Source of the DNA: Candidula unifasciata
Taxonomy: Eukaryota; Mollusca; Gastropoda; Stylommatophora; Geomitridae
DNA length: 64,000 nucleotides
NCBI GenBank assembly: GCA_905116865.2
Contig: CAJHNH020008432.1
Location: 683,901-747,900, forward strand
Direction: 5' to 3'
The notes beneath the pieces were generated by a model. It was not told the origin of the DNA, made no database searches, and worked only from the letters and a program-made list of their open reading frames with translations. Each line of letters opens with the position of its first letter. The first letter of the stretch is position 1. Positions 33,795 through 45,960 of the stretch are shown here, one piece after another. The position numbers and the translations under genes were made by a program.

Positions 33795-34075
33795 GCGAAA
33801 TAGAAGCACCATTGAACAAATCTTCAACATCAGAACAATGATAGAAAAACACTCAAAGCATCAGCGCGTCCTATTCCACAACTTCAGTGACTTCATAGAG
33901 GCATTTGACCTTGTTTGGCATGCTGAGCTCTGGCAAATAATGATAAATTTCAACTTTGATAAGAATATCACAGATATGTAACGGTGGCAGCTGTACCGTA
34001 TAGTTTAAGACAGGTCTTTATATGGCAACAGCTATATCTAAGCTAAATACAAAGTGAAAGAGCAAAATGTGTGCA
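33795..34075 (+). mobile_element. LINE reverse transcriptase fragment
   Basis: The frame reads TIEQIFNIRTMIEKHSKHQ, then FIEAFDLVWHAELW, matching the RT block with the first catalytic Asp (usually DFxKAFDxVxH); here the residue before FIEAFD is degenerate. Frames break soon after. It lies just upstream of the last exon of gene 1. Confidence 0.68.
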
Positions 34076-34115
34076 TGTATGACTTACTTATAATATGTTT
34101 GTGCGTATATTTCAG

Positions 34116-34288
34116 GCAGCGCCGTTCTTACTGCTGTCATATTGATGGGTGACTACTGCTTCAGTCCCACACTTCCTGTAGTTTTGACTAGTGTTTCGGT
34201 GTTTCTGGACTTCATTACTTTTAGAATTGCTTACTATAGCAATGGGACAGAGGGCCTAATGCCCACTAGGCCAACAACAGTCACTTAA
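34116..34288 (+). pseudogene. Gene 1 last exon
   Basis: The acceptor cgtatatttcag is followed, in the correct phase, by AVLTAVILMGDYCFSP, then LPVVLTSVSVFLDFI, matching the C-terminal S1 pattern (VSWGxGC, PGVYTRVSxFxxWI). The frame ends at TAA 34286-34288 after about 57 codons. It is 35 bp or so downstream of a LINE RT fragment. Confidence 0.75.
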
Positions 34289-34449
34289 CTCCAGCTGGAA
34301 ATTGGTGTTTTTTAGTGATAGACAATTTTTAGAAACCATCTTGAGAATCGAACTGTCACTTACAAATGGTGACAGCCCTTCGCTGCAAAAACAAGTGAAT
34401 TATAAGACACATGACTAACTAGGCACGCGTAAAAAAAACACGTGTCTTT

Positions 34450-34705
34450 ATTAGCTGTCATTCCGCCCCCCCCCCCTTTTCTTCTTTTTTTTTTACCGTT
34501 TCCAGAAACCATGAGTTGTAAACCCTTTGGCTCAGTAGTATGGATATCGCAACCCTTCGGCATTGATTCCATTATAGGTACCGTTAATCTGGGAGAAATG
34601 TGACTTTTCTGCCTACCCCCGGGAGTGAACCCGGACCACAAGGAGTTCGTCACCTGGCTGCCGCGAAAGTCAGGTTTAACCAACTTCGCTAGAGAGCCGG
34701 GCTCC
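34450..34705 (-). mobile_element. tRNA-headed SINE copy
   Basis: On the minus strand the head starts cccggctctctagcgaagt, with B box gggttcactccc near 34625. The body follows, and it ends in an A-rich (aaaagaagaaaa) tail at about 34480 beside a C-run. Confidence 0.6.
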
Positions 34706-35240
34706 CCCCTTCTTTAGGGGTGCTTAGGTGGTCATGTGGCTTGGTATATTAGATAGAAAATGACTACCCATCTCAGAGGGAGACAATCTGCCTTCTTTGA
34801 TCATGGCATATGAAGTAGAGAAAACGAATACGTGGTGACGGTGGGAAGGTTGAAGCGAATAAGAAACGAGAGACAATTTGACAACACGACATGGAAGAGC
34901 ATCTGTCTCAGAACTGACTGGAAATACATGAGTCACAACGTTGTGGATAGACATGACTACTAGAGCCCTCAGATGAAGATGAGATCTATAAGAGGAAGAA
35001 GAAGACAGGTGACAGAATGTTGTCGATAGAAATGACTAATAACGCCCCAATGCATGGAATATAGGAATAATCAGCAACTGTTTTGGGACGTGACATGAAC
35101 ACACACAAAGACAATGCAATAACATCCTGCTTTTGTATGGAATATCAGGTTACTGAAGAACACACATATACGCAGTGCTTTTACCAGATATAGAATTCCC
35201 AATGGCAGTATTATAAACTGCACAACTGCATTACAACGAC
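34706..35240. other. Non-coding stretch, no feature seen
   Basis: No coding signature recognised. Confidence 0.35.
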
Positions 35241-35299
35241 TGCTACAAATGAGACATTTGAATGATAACAGTGTTGGGACAGGAGCCCACACAACTGCA

Positions 35300-35590
35300 C
35301 TGCAACCAGTAAGTAAAAGTAAAAGATCTCTTTTCACGCTTTTGGCACATTGGGCATATGGGAAGAGCACCACTCATTTTTACAGACCAATTGGTACTAG
35401 GTGGGTAATGTGGTCAGCATTACACCGGCCGTCTTTACTTCCCCAGGACATCCATCCTGGTACCCATTTTAGGCTGGGTTTACCTGCGACGCCCCATACC
35501 ATGATACAAATCCACGCAGCCAGCAGTGGGTTTCGATCGTGGTACGATGGAATTAAGAGTCGGACTCGCAACGCCTAAGCCTCGGACGCC
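35300..35590 (-). mobile_element. tRNA-headed SINE copy in the 67-bp satellite
   Basis: On the minus strand the head is gcgtccgaggcttaggcg with a B-box-like gatcgaaaccc. The body contains aaatgggtaccaggatgga, gaagtaaagacggccggtgt and gctgaccacattaccca, closely matching the + copy at 61.9 kb. It interrupts the 67-bp satellite. Confidence 0.72.
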
Positions 35591-36900
35591 GCACTGCAAC
35601 CTATGCTACGTATGAGATGTCTAGTAACAGTGCTAAGATAGGAACCCACACACGGATAAAACAACCACTGCTACATATTAGATGTTTGGTAGCAGTATTG
35701 ATACAAGAACCCATACAACTGCATCACAACCACTACTACATAAGAAATTTGTGGTGACAGTGCTGTAAATTATAAACCCACACAACTGCATTACAACCAC
35801 TGCTACATATGAGATGTCTGGTGACAGTGCCGAAAAAAGGAACCCACACAACTGAATCACAACCACTACTACATAAGAGATGTCTAGTGACAGTGCTGAA
35901 AAAGGAACCCACACAACTCAATTACAACCTTGTAATCTGGTAATCTGGTAATTTTAATTTCAGCTTCATAGCAAACGGGTCACCCCATCTTTGCTCCGCT
36001 CCTGTGCCAGCGAAAAACACATATAATGTTTATCACAGTCCCTTGTGGAAAGACTGACAAACTGCTCTCTCAGCAAATATAGCATACACTCGCATTAAAA
36101 GCATATGGTAGCCATCCGAAGTGCTAACAGAAACAGTCCAACGTTAGAAATGTAGTTCATCATTGATGGTAGCAGAAGTCATTAAAAGACCAGCAGTTGC
36201 ACACGCGATCAATTTTAATCAAATAATGGCCCCACCAATATTGCGACAACCGGCATTGCGCCATTTTCTGAATCTACAAATCACACCACCACGTTGGTCA
36301 GTCGAAAAACATTCCAAATGAAATCCGCAGCTCACAGTGTCACGCCATGCACTCAACTCAGAGGCTGGGCAACAAAACTATATACTTCCAGTCTACAAAT
36401 GGAGCAAAAAAGCAACGACCACAGTCTGGCAGAAGCAAAAATGTTTGCCCCGGCTAAAAACAGTGGCAGTGCCTAGTGTCCATTTGGACCTGAAGCATTA
36501 TGTGAGGGTTAATAAACGGTCACCCCAGCAGTACCCTCACTATTAGCTGAGGAAGGGATTTGGGACATTACATCCACCAGCAAGCCTCGCCCCAACAACG
36601 ACCTGACTGCCTTCGTTAACGACTGTTCACTCAACAGTCATGCAGTTCTTTGGCACGAAGGAGACACCTTGAACTTGGGTTTCGGACTGCCGACTCCCTA
36701 CACGAAGATATATGTGTGCCACTGGTGTCCCGTAGCCAAAATACTATCTTACTGTATTACTCAAATTCAGGACTGCCGTAGAAAGGTGCACCCAAGGCTC
36801 AATTACAACCACTGCTACATATGAGATGTCTGGTGATAGTGTTGAATCATGAACCCACACAATGATAACAACACTACTGTTTACTTAGATCTCTGATACT
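35591..36900. repeat. 67-bp satellite, interrupted
   Basis: Units around gaacccacacaactgcatta, caaccactgctacatatgag and atgtctggtgacagtgctg repeat at 66-68 bp spacing (marker phrase near 35708, 35774, 35842 and 35908). They resume at 36798 after an 868-bp insertion, and a partial unit precedes the SINE at about 35240-35300. Confidence 0.85.
35930..36797 (-). mobile_element. 868-bp retroposed insertion with 13-bp target duplication
   Basis: The 13-bp ctcaattacaacc flanks the segment at 35917-35929 and 36798-36810, inside the 67-bp satellite. On the minus strand the end is a short (attaccag)n-like tail, as in some LINE and SINE families. No RT frame is visible inside, so it is non-autonomous or a 3' UTR fragment. 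Confidence 0.72.
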
Positions 36901-37298
36901 TCAACAATAGTACTACCACTTCTGCATATGAGACAATAGTCTGGAGTCATGAATACACACAACCATAAGGCCACTACTGGATATAAAAACATTTTTCAAG
37001 CTCACCCACCCCTCCTTTTTTCAGTAGAAAAAAGAAAGAAATAAAAAGCTGGTAACAGCGAAATTTTTGAGTGTTTAATCCTGAAACTTTTAGGTCGGTC
37101 TGTAAATTATGTCTCCGTCTTCCTCGCCTGTCTCGTGGTCAGCTTCCTTTAAATTTCTGTGTGCGCAGTTTTCTTCTGATGGTTATCCGCAATTGTCTTT
37201 CTCTGCCCTAAGCATTGCAGTCTATTCATCCCTAATCAGTGGGGATTTAAACAGAATATAAGACATGTCGCTCAAAGTCTTTATCGACGAATTCACTC

Positions 37299-38933
37299 TC
37301 TGAGTCCCAGAGAGTTTAGCATCAGAGGCCCAAGGGGTAGTCAAGAGAGATGTACAATAAGCACATCCTGCGTTCACCGGTCCTGTAAGTAGGATCCGAT
37401 TGTGACACTGCTGCCTCTTTTACTGCCTAGATTAGGCCAACCCAGGTTCCTTTATGTTTGTCACAAGGGTAGCCGATGATGATACAAAGGAAGATAAGAA
37501 TAGGGATGATCGTGTCTACAGTGGAAATGATGATGATGCCTTGCTCACTGCATGCTTCTCACGTAACTCTGCTTGTTTAATAAGGTGTCTGGAAACAACT
37601 ATTCTTGTCTATACTGTCTTTATTGTGACACTTCTACACTGTTTCAAATAATTTCACTGACATTCTAAAAAGGTGCGGTTTTCTCTCTATAGCAATATAA
37701 TCTTGAGTTCTTACTCTTATTTCTTGGTTAACTAACTCTAGCGTCTAACTGCCACCGGGCTCCTAGTGCAGGTTGGTCTGAAAGGTTTTTATCTTCTTCT
37801 TCTAAAATATAACAGGGGATCTCCAGGAAGTCCGGCCTACGTATAGTTTTTAATCTATTTTGCTCTGGCTTCTTCTCCTTCTTCTGACCCCGAGTCAGTA
37901 TCCACTCCTGAATCCGGCGGGGCCCACAGTGGGTTAAAAATGTCAAACTCTCTTACTATGAAGTTGTATACGCGTACTAGTCCGTCTTCACGTGTACAAA
38001 CAATCGTAACTTCTTGGAGTGGGCCACGGTTTCTGACGGTTATTCTAATAGAGTATATTTGTAACTTTATCTATACTTATCTATACTTTCTAATCAACCT
38101 GCCCTCAAGCCTGACTTCCTCCCTGTTTAGCTGGCCCATGCGTGTCCCTCTCTCTCTACCTATGGGTCCAAGTCCAAGTCCTTTTGAGAAAAAAAAAAAA
38201 AAAAAAAGAAAAGCTCGACCACGTTCAGACTGCTGCTAGCTAGCCTAGGCTACTAGCAGTCTCCGCCTATATTTGTGGTCTGGGTTATTTGCGTCACTTT
38301 CGTGACTGAATTTTAGTGTTTGTGCCATTTCTGGGCTTGATGCTTCCATCCGAATCAAACCGCTCGTCCTGTTGTCACTGTTGCATGTCTTCCTTCTTCT
38401 TTCTTGGTGTCTCCTGTTTGTTCTGTCTCCCTCTAATCTGGCTAGGCGTATCTCGAAGGAGAGCGAGCTTCCATACACAACGTCTTTTGGACCAACATTT
38501 ATTGTTTTAAAATTTTGAGTATTTAAATTATGCCAAAAAGTACTGAAAACAGTTTTTGAATTTGACGTTCCGGGCAGCCGCTTATAAAGGGGGCTACTAG
38601 CCTGCTCCCGGGACCTCCCACCCAGATTGTTTTGCAGAGTCTGCAGCGACTTTAGCTGGCAGGGTCAGTGGAAAATTTTAACTACTTATTGTTTTGTGTT
38701 GGACGAGGAGAGTCACATGATGTCTAGACAGACGACTGGAAGTACCGTGGGAAACAAGAGCAGAGACCTAGGGGGATATAGTTGTTTGCTAAGCACAGTG
38801 GAAAAGTTCCAAAAACAAGGGTGAAGGCCATAAGGGGTCTTGTCGTTTAAACAGCACAACACTAAAAGGCGGTATGAGTAATGACTCTGCTACACGATGA
38901 ACGTATGATGCGTTCCTTGGGACTGAAAGAGTT
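37299..38933. mobile_element. Larger piggyBac-like element sharing ends with the 138-bp MITE
   Basis: The left end reads ctctctgagtcccagag and gtttagcatcagaggcccaa, and the right end reads acgtatgatgcg and ccttgggactgaaagag. Both match the ends of the TTAA-flanked MITE at 12713-12850. The flanks here (ttca and ttta) have drifted from TTAA. No transposase is recognisable in the 1.6 kb between. A palindrome around ctagcctaggcta lies near 38240. Confidence 0.6.
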
Positions 38934-39346
38934 TAAGAACAAGTGATTAACATATCTATATATATATATATATAAACATCAATGTTTGTGTGTTTGTTTA
39001 TGAGTTATAGACTCGGTAACTACTGAACCGATTTAGCTGAAATTTTCAGGATATGTTTGTTTTGATACCGGATACCCACCATGGTTTGAAATTCAACCTG
39101 TCATTGTTAGAGCTAGTTTGCGACAATTTAAGCAAAAATATTCGAAACTAATATTTATATTTTTAGTGTCATCTAATTATAGCCACGTTACGTGCGATCG
39201 ATTTACCGTGCATGCGCAGTAGTGACGCTCCATCGTCAACATCCGCCCGCAAAATTACAAGGAAAACGGTCATCGGTTTTGAGTTGTGTTATCTAGAAGT
39301 ATCGAAAAGAGTAAGAGCATTTATTTCAGTAACATTAATCAGTATG

Positions 39347-40920
39347 TACATGTTTTTTGTTTACTTCAAACAAGTGTGCACCACTTTCTAAATCCCGCAA
39401 TGATAAATATATACACATTATCATTAATCATTATCTGTTATCTTTCTTATACTCATGGGTATTCTATACTCATGGGTACAACAGTTTCGGTTGGCTTTCT
39501 TCTGTTATTCAAAAGAATTATATAAATTTACACGACATTCCGTCTAAGGTCAGTGTTAGAATCTAGAAATATCTCAACAGGTGAGCGCAGTTATTTCAGT
39601 GACATCAGCCATTATGTACATTTTTTAAACTTTAAATACATGTGTGGACCACTCCTTAAATCCCACAATGATAAATGTATGCACATTATCTGTTGGCTTT
39701 CTCATATTGTCTTTTATACCGCCTTTTCTTACTATTTGCTTCCCAGTTTCTATGCATTTCCTCTTGAGTCAAAATAGATAGTTATCTCATGCTCATATTT
39801 TCATTTATTTCAGCGATACTTCAATTCACATTTCATTCAGTGCGTGAGGACAAACAGGCTTTTGATGATCAGCGCTCACAAAATTTGCAGTTGTGCTTCC
39901 CAAACGACAAGCGATTGGCCCATCAACACCTAAAACACGCAAGAGAATGGCATTAATTTCTTCAGAAACCGACGAACAACGTGAGGTGAGACTGGAAATT
40001 AGTATGTACATGTTTTTTGTTTACTTCAAACAAGTGTGCACCACTTCTTAAATCCTGCAATGATAAACATATACACATTATCATTAATCATTATTCCCCG
40101 TGTGGGTTTCGGGGTCCCATTGTGGGGAAAACCAGAATAGACCCAATGCCTCCCCAAAAGCATGTCGTAAGAGTCGACTAATTGGGGAGCCTCCTTTGAA
40201 GTCGGAGTGCATCTGCCGGAGAGGCAAGGAACCAACAGTATGTATTCAAGAGAATGAGATCTGTAAAACTGATGCACATGCAACACTCAGGTTCTGGAGC
40301 AGGACTGCAGTTCAGTAGTGGACGAGCAACCAGAAATTTCCGCCAGAGTGTACAGCTGGTAAACGCGAAGAAAAAGAAGATTAATCATTATTTGTTATCT
40401 TTCTCATACTCATGGGTACAACAGTTTTGGTTGGCTTTCTTCTGTTATTCGAAAGAATTATATAAATGTACACGACATTCGTCTCAGGTCAGTGTTAGAA
40501 TCTAGAAATATCTCAACAGGTGAGCGCATTTATTTCCAGTGACATCAGTCATTATGTAAATTTTTTTTAACTTCAAATACATGTGTGGACAACTCCTTAA
40601 ATCCCACAATAATAAATTTATGCACATTATCTGTTGGCTTTCTCATATTGTCTTATATACCGAATTTCTTTCTATTTTCTGCCCAGTTTCTATGCATTTC
40701 CTCTTGAGTCAAAATAGATTGTTATCTCATGCTCATATTTTCATTTATTTCAGCGATACTTCAAGTCACATTTCATCATGAGGACGAACAAGCTACTGAT
40801 GATCAGCGCTCACAAAATTTGCAGTTATGCTTCTTAAACGACAAACGATTGGTCCATCTACACCTAAAACAAGCAAGAGGAGGGCATTAATTGCTTCAGA
40901 AACAGACGAGCAACGTGAGG
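39347..40920. repeat. Internal duplication in the Helitron
   Basis: The block starting gtacatgttttttgtttact at 39347 recurs at 40006. Later landmarks (ctcaacaggtgagcgca at 39573 and 40510; ttcatttatttcagcgatac near 39800 and 40740) repeat in the same order. Each copy is about 0.65 kb once the 284-bp insertion is removed. Confidence 0.85.
40096..40379 (+). mobile_element. 284-bp retroposed insertion inside the Helitron
   Basis: The 13-bp attaatcattatt flanks it at 40083-40095 and 40380-40392. It starts ccccgtgtgggtttcggggt and ends in an A/G-rich tail (gcgaagaaaaagaag). It has no coding frame. The insertion splits the second copy of the Helitron's internal duplication, so it is younger than that duplication. 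Confidence 0.8.
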
Positions 40921-41215
40921 TAAGACTGGAAACCATTCGAGTGCGCACTGCTGAAGCCCGTTCATCTCAATCAGACCAGCAACGGAAAGCAAGACTAGAA
41001 AACGTTCGAGTGTGCACTGCTGAAGCCAGATCGTCTCAGTCAGGCGAGCATCGAGAAGCAAGACTGGACACCGTTCAAATGCAAACTTCTTTATCCAGGC
41101 AAACACTGCATGTTGATTTGAATCTTGGTGCATTCCATTACAACAGTAATTATGATTAGTCTTCATCCACAGAAGCTTATTGGCAAAATGGATAAATTGT
41201 GCGTACATTGCAGTG
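40827..41215 (+). pseudogene. Helitron N-terminal leader region
   Basis: Three imperfect repeats of about 22-25 residues occur (RLETIRVRTAEARSSQS, RLENVRVCTAEARSSQS, RLDTVQ), followed by LNLGAFHYNSNYD. After a stop the frame goes on with CVHCSAFKFKNDT, the cysteine motif found near the start of animal Helitron proteins. Its frame is broken before the Rep domain. Confidence 0.75.
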
Positions 41216-41625
41216 CCTTCAAATTTAAGAATGACACGCTGGTGAAAAAGTTAAATTGCCAGTATTACATTCACCACCCGAACCATTATCATCATTGGTA
41301 GCAGGTGACACAGGCCAGTCGACACATTTCTTGGCAAACATAAGTACATTTGCAAATATGTCAACAAAGGAGGCGATATGGCAGTCTTTGGAGTGGGACA
41401 TGCAGCTGCATCTATCGATGAAATCAAGCAATATCAGCTGGGGCGCTACATTAGGAACAATAAAGCGGTATGGCGCATTTTGTCATTTCCAGTTCATGAA
41501 TGACATCCAGCAGTTGTTCATTTGGCAGTGCACCTTGACAATGGACAGCGCGTGTACTTCACTACAGAAAATGCACATGCACGAGCATTGTTACCACCGC
41601 CAACAACGTTAACTGATTTTTCTCA

Positions 41626-42532
41626 TTGTGTAGAGATATGTTTGCAAAGACACTGCTTTACTCTGACCTGCCAACATACTACACGTGGAATGCATCAGCT
41701 AAAAAGTTTCAGCCATGCAAGCAAGGTCAAGCGGTTGACGGACATCCTAATTTATATTCTACTGATATTTTAGGCCGTCTGTACACTGTTCATCCCAAAA
41801 ATGCAGATTGCTTTTACTTGCGATTACTTTTAATCAACAAACGGGGACCGACATCCTTCCAGGACTTGAGAATAGTTTATGGTAAAGTATGTGCTTCTTA
41901 CCGTGAAGGTTGCCAAGCATTAAATCTTCTTGAAAATGGTGCACATTAGGACACTTCACTCGCTGATGCTTCGAATACTGCTCGACCACAGCAAATAAGC
42001 ACATTATTTGCAATAATATTAACAACTTGCTTCCCATTCAATCCAAAAGAGCTTTAGGAAAAATACAAAGACTACATGAGTGAAGACATCCTGGCGTGAA
42101 ACGAAGCATGATCAGGACCTTCAATTCACACCAAATGAGGCATTTGTTTGCATTGAGGACATATGTTTGGCAATAACTAACAAAGCACTGGTTCAGGTGG
42201 GACTGGCTCCAACAGAACGATCTGCAAACAACCTTTTCGATCGTGAGTTGCAACGAGAGACACACTTTGATGTCACCGAATTAGGTACATTTGTTCAAAC
42301 AAATCTTCCAAACTTGGTTCCAGAACAACGTATAGCATATGACACAATTATGCATATCGTTACAAGACAACACGGAGGATTGTATTTCATAGATGCACCC
42401 GGAGGCACAGGCAAGACCTTTCTCATTTTGCTTATTTTGGCATTCATACGGTCACAAAATAATATTGCACTGTCACTAGCATCTTCTGGATTTGCTGCAA
42501 CTCATTTGGATGGTGGCCGAACAGCGTATTGA
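41626..42532 (+). pseudogene. Helitron middle region and helicase Walker A segment
   Basis: The first frame (41626-41949) reads MFAKTLLYSDLPTYYTWN and LGRLYTVHPKNADCFYLRLL, the segment just before the helicase in animal Helitrons. The second (42080-42532) reads VPEQRIAYDTIM and DAPGGTGKTFLILLILA; GGTGKT (42401-42418) is the Walker A motif of PIF1-type helicases. Stops separate the parts, so no functional helicase is made. Confidence 0.85.
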
Positions 42533-42736
42533 GCACTTAAGTTGCCTTTAAATATGCATATCACTGAGACACCAACATGCAATATCAACAATGATTTTGC
42601 AATGGGTAAAGTTTTCCCTAATATCACACAGAAATACATAAATCATCAGTGGCTCAGTGAACGTGCTATCTTGGCAGCTAAAAACAAGGATGTGTATGTC
42701 ATGAATCCGAACATCTAAGACAAATTACCAGGCGGA

Positions 42737-43270
42737 GTGACAATGCATAAGTCTATCGATACTGTAATGATTCAAGACGAGGTTGTCAATTTTCCAACTG
42801 AGTTCTTTAATTCACTTGATTTGCCAGGCATGCCACCCCATGTTTCAACCTTGAAAGTTGGCTTGCCTGTTATTCTTCTCAGAAACATCAATCCGCCACA
42901 TCTTTGCAGTGGTACCAGGCTTTCAGTGAAAAAGATGGTGCCCAATATCATCGTAAGTACAATTTTACATGAACATTTAAGAGCCAGGATATACTATTGC
43001 AACGCAATTCCAACAGACATGCCATTCAACTTCAGATGCTTGCAGTTTCTGGTGCGACTCACTTTAGCAATGACCATCAACAAATCACAGGGACAATCAG
43101 AACAATTGTGTAAACTACATTTGGAACATCCATGCTTTTCACATAGACAGCCATATGTGGCCTGTTCACGCGTCGGAAAACCTACTGATTTATTCGTGTA
43201 CGCACTAGGCGAAAAAACTAAGAACAATTACGACATTTTATATTGCCTGTTTTTTCCTAAGGATTTGTAA
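42737..43270 (+). pseudogene. Helitron helicase C-terminal segment
   Basis: The frame contains LKVGLPVILLRNINPP, then LTLAMTINKSQGQS and PYVACSRVGKPTDLFV, the last motifs of the PIF1-type helicase of Helitrons, and stops shortly before the Helitron 3' end. About 200 bp between this and the Walker A segment are out of frame. Confidence 0.85.
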
Positions 43271-43535
43271 ACAGCACAATGATCCAAAATAAATACTACA
43301 CATTGTTATATCGACTTTCATTTCAATTGAATTTCTATTAGAGGCGTAGCAATGCACGCTTGGTACAGTTTACCATAGCAATCATTTCGTAATTATTGTG
43401 TATTTTTCCTGTTTTCGTTGCTTTTCACTTGGGTAATTTTTCCGACTACTTCGATGTACAAAGCAAGATTACTATTTTCTTTCTTTTCAATTCAGCCAAA
43501 CTATGCCACAGCAACGCGTGGCCGGGTACAGCTAG

Positions 43536-45196
43536 TTAACAATAAATAAAACAATCACTCGGATAGTTATTTTATGTGTAAAACGCGCGGAGCCTCCGGA
43601 GATGTACAGAATACTAGGTTGTATTTCGTAAGAACAAGAACAATCAAATACTTATATTTTATTTAGCTGGGAATTGCTGGAGAAAATTAAAACAGACAAC
43701 TGAACTATTTAGGGCACCATAAAGGATATTTAAAACTCACAGGAAGGGAAATTTCGAAGACAAGACAGAAGGAGGTAGACAACGATACTAATGGTCTCAA
43801 AAATAATAAGATAAGAAAAAATCTACAGGGGAGCATGTACAGCCGGGGTCTACCGATCATTAAGAACTGGATGAACAGAACTGTTTGAGAGAAAGAGTAC
43901 TACCAAGACACGAGACTGAGATCCATTACAGCTAACCTTTATTGTGGAGATGGCACCTGACTGATTATTTGAAAAAAAAAAAAAAAAACAGTAATACTAT
44001 TTCCCCCAGTTGAATACTGGAATGTTTCTTCCTTTATGTAAAAGTTGGTTAACTAGCTGGTGGCGATGTTTTTCACGTGAACGATGATACATACACAGAT
44101 GGTGATGAGGAAACAAACTCGTATTTTCCTTTAGTTTTTTAATGTTTCAAAGATAACATCGTCTAGTTGCTAATCTAGCCCTCTGATCTTTTGCATGTAC
44201 TGAGATTCCATGAGTAAATGGTACAAAATACTTCTAATTTGTTCACAATCGTTATCACTCGTTACCTTGCATACGTTGCTGGTCATTTCATGCAACGCAG
44301 AGGCTACAATGTTGCATTTCCGGCATCGGATGCCAATCTTCTCTGTCAAGCGGGGTGTCCCTTGAATAACTTCTTGTCAGGCATTCATCTTGAGGAATAA
44401 GACTTTCCCCACATCGTCAGACACAATTCAAATCAGTCAGATCTTCTTCACAAGTCGTTAGATAAACTTCATAACAGTCACACGCCTCTCGAACTCGACC
44501 AGTTACTCCAGCAGCTAAAAACCAACTAACTCGATCTTGGTTTTTCCCTTTTCAAACCTTTCTCTGGTTCCCCCGTGCTGTTCCCCGTTAAACCCGGCGA
44601 TTTTGCGAGCTGTTTTCCTTGACCTTTGTACCCATCTGGGAACCCGTTGGGAAAATCGCCTTATTTTAGTACTACCCCAAGCTGGATAGTTCCACCGATC
44701 ATACTCTGTGCGCATCGGACAAGTCCGTAAGCACTGTCTTCAGTATATCCATCAGTGTTGCGACGAATAACACCACTTCTGTGAAAGTTTAGTAAGATGT
44801 CTTCGAGAACCTCGTGATGACTGTGAATCTGCAACCGTGTCTATCCAGACTGCGAGAACAGCGTTAACAGTTGGTGTAGCCAGACAACAGAACTATGCAG
44901 GAAGCAAAAGAATAACAAACCAACATGGAACGGGTGTCGTCGGCAGCTACACGCTGCGGGATTTAATGACAAGGGTAAGAGGGGTCTAAACACTTTTGGA
45001 CTGAACGGTTCGATATGCAATGAGTGTGATCGGTCGACTAACAGTCTCCTGAATCATTTACTTGTGCCGCCTCCTTGGAAGCAGTGAAATCATCGACCCT
45101 GTCGATTGCTTATTACCTGAGCCTATCGTGACCTTGCCAAATAGCCAATCCGCTAGTTCATTCCTGCTTTCCAGAGCTGACTGGAACACCCGCGCA

Positions 45197-45199
<3 letters not shown>
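43536..45199. other. Non-coding stretch, no gene seen
   Basis: No frame of note and no recognised repeat apart from an A-run near 43972-43989. Confidence 0.4.

Positions 45200-45251
<52 letters not shown>
45200..45251. repeat. (CA)n microsatellite
   Basis: An almost perfect run of about 26 CA units. Confidence 0.97.
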
Positions 45252-45255
<4 letters not shown>

Positions 45256-45449
45256 GCTGGTTTTTGTCATATGAGACGTCCTCGGATACTTTAACCTGCT
45301 TTCTCAATCCACTTATGGGTTATATATAAACTTCAATGCTGCATTCCACTTGCTACACCATTACACTACGGTCGTATTGCCAATCTGATATTTTCATGTT
45401 TTAATTATGACTCAAATGAACTGAAAATGTTCAGTACATTGAACTGATT

Positions 45450-45960
45450 TGATGTGTTTCAAGAGCCGACATCACAGCACTCGGGACATTTAAATAAGCG
45501 CTCCATCCCTATCTTCAGCAGCCAAACCTGAGTTAAAATACCAATATTACCAGTAGCAGTCTGATTATATGTCAGTCTTGTCTTTCCTCTTTGCTACGAG
45601 TGTCAGCCAGAGCTCCTCGTCACTCCTCGATGCATCACTCTCACCAGACTGTGATGATCTACTTGCTGTAACAAATTGTACACATGCTCTCGTAAAGCTT
45701 TAACCACATCTGCCTTATCATTTATCAATATTCTACTAAGTTTTTCTTGACATGAGCGGGTCTTGCTAGTCCCACTAGCCATCGCCATGGGCTGTGAATC
45801 TCATACCTCTTCATAACGCAATACAACACTATCGTCTGGAAAGACAGAAAGGTGCCAGTCAGTCAGTCATTCCATTAGGTTGTGCAGAGCCAGCTAATCT
45901 GTCCGCCTCTTAATTTCCCCAGCACATCGGCTTTTCCCGGAGAAAATATCCAGACAATGC
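45450..45960 (-). mobile_element. LINE 3' remnant with RNase H domain, copy 2
   Basis: On the minus strand a segment near 45935-45890 gives GN-stop-EADRLAGSA, a broken form of the RNase H GNExADxLA motif. Downstream, catcacagcactcggga and ctgattatatgtcagtc match copy 1 at 18.2 kb. Confidence 0.55.

Larger units (their letters stand above)
38955..43535 (+). mobile_element. Helitron, internally deleted
   Basis: The 5' end is TC followed by a (TA)n run and atgtttgtgtgtttgttta. The 3' end is gcaacgcgtggccgggtaca then gCTAG at 43532-43535, preceded by a GC hairpin, with host A and T on either side. No terminal inverted repeats or target duplication occur, as expected for rolling-circle Helitrons. 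It encodes a basic N-terminal leader (40827-41159) and PIF1-type helicase pieces, but the Rep endonuclease (HUH) core is not found. The element carries many stops. A ~0.6-kb block is duplicated inside it and holds a small retroposed insertion. Confidence 0.9.
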
